Assembly: GCF_000499385.1 (NCBI RefSeq)
Contig: NW_013654312.1
Location: 1 to 20,000, forward strand
Direction of reading: 5' to 3'
Source: Eimeria necatrix
Taxonomy: Eukaryota; Apicomplexa; Conoidasida; Eucoccidiorida; Eimeriidae
DNA: 20,000 nt
Every line of letters begins with the position of its first letter. Position 1 is the first letter of the stretch. The position numbers and the translations under genes were made by a program. Under the pieces are notes generated by a model, which was not told the origin of the DNA, made no database searches, and saw nothing but the letters and a program-made list of their open reading frames with translations. Positions 19,175 to 20,000 of the stretch are shown here, piece by piece.

Positions 19175-20000
19175 GGAGATAAAAAAAGAAAAAATGAAAA
19201 CTTAAAAGGAGTTTCAAAAGAACTTAAAAAGGAACTTGAAAGATTCTTAAAAGGAAAAAAAAAGAATTCAAAAGGAACTCAAAAGGAAGCAAAAAGGAAC
19301 TAAAAATGAACTTAAAAGGAATATAAAATGAACTTAAAAGGAAGCAAAAAGGAACTTAAAATGAACTTAAAAGGAACATAAAATGAACTTAAAAGGAAGC
19401 AAAGAGGAACTCAAAATGAACTTAAAAGGAAAACAAGATGAACTCAAAAGGAGCTTAAAAGGAACATAAAATGAACTTAAAAGGAACATAAAATGAACTT
19501 AAAAGGAGCTTAAAAGACACTAACAGGGAGCTTAAAAAGAGGCAAAAAGGAACTTAAAAAGAGTCATAAAGGGAACTAAAAAGGAGCTTTAAAGGAACTA
19601 AAAAGCAGCTTCAAAAGGGGAAAAAAAAACAAAAAAAAGTAAAAAAAAAGACGAAAAGGAAATCAAAAGAGGGCCAAAAGAAGCGCCAAAGAAGGCAAAA
19701 TCAAGCTCAAAAAGAAGCCAAAAGAAGCACTAAAACAGCTCAAAAAGAGGCCAAAAGAGGCACTAGAAGAATTCGAAAAAACGCCAAAAGGAGCACTAAA
19801 AGAGCTCAAAAAGATGCCAAAAGGAGCTCCAAAAGAGTTCAAAAAGGGCTCAAAAAGAGGCCAAAAAAAGGCCAAAAGAAGCGCCAAAAGAGTTCAAAAA
19901 GAGGCAAAAGAAAGACGAAAAAGAGGACAAAAAACGCCGAAAAAAACGCGAAAAGTGTCGAAAAACTGCGGGAAAAAGTGGAAAAAAGAAGCCAAAAGGA
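19175..20000. repeat. Polypurine-rich degenerate tandem repeat
   Basis: To about 19560, 11-12-base units such as AACTTAAAAGG and AACATAAAATG alternate. From about 19660, longer units of the type GAGCTCAAAAAGAGGCCAAAA and GCGCCAAAAGAA take over. The plus strand is dominated by A and G throughout, with almost no CAG triplets. The minus-strand frame at 19663-19887 reads Phe/Leu/Ser repeats only because the DNA repeats. No gene is supported. Confidence 0.8.

Overview
The window looks like nuclear DNA of a coccidian apicomplexan, most likely an Eimeria species. The evidence is pervasive CAG/CTG triplet tracts that read as Ala, Gln, Ser, Leu or Cys runs, interstitial TTTAGGG telomere-type arrays, intron-containing genes, and alternation of repeat-rich with repeat-poor DNA. 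That R/P layout is established for Eimeria chromosomes. The species cannot be told from the sequence alone.

Layout. About 1-904 is the edge of a repeat-rich segment and probably holds the 3' end of a plus-strand gene. About 905-7270 is repeat-poor, AT-richer and has no intact gene. On its minus strand I see scattered, frame-broken pieces that resemble, in order, the protease, reverse transcriptase, RNase H and integrase zinc-binding region of a Ty3/Gypsy-type polyprotein. About 7270-19150 is repeat-rich. About 19175-20000 is a strongly strand-asymmetric A/G-rich degenerate tandem repeat.

The main result is one large plus-strand gene in nine exons (8746 or 8233 to 17870). It encodes a 12-TM Patched/NPC1-like (RND superfamily, sterol-sensing-domain) membrane protein of about 1,730 residues, or about 1,901 with the upstream start. 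No single open frame shows it. It appears when exons are joined at phase-compatible splice sites: 8746-9589, 10053-10160, 10385-12695, 12998-13322, 14517-14684, 15036-15257, 15360-15677, 16284-16815 and 17506-17870. The summed length is a multiple of three. The protein core reads in Patched-family order: TM1, first lumenal domain, TM2-6 (SSD), TM7, second lumenal domain, TM8-12. Homopolymer tracts fill the loops. The introns hold telomere-like arrays, an AT array, a TA microsatellite, a CTAGC field and a 23-bp tandem repeat.

A short near-palindrome, consensus GGTGTnnnTACACC, recurs about 19 times, almost only in the repeat-rich DNA. The six copies inside exons are all read in the same frame, as Val-x-Val/Leu. 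A low-confidence minus-strand reading frame lies at 18379-19173. No tRNA, rRNA or CRISPR was seen.
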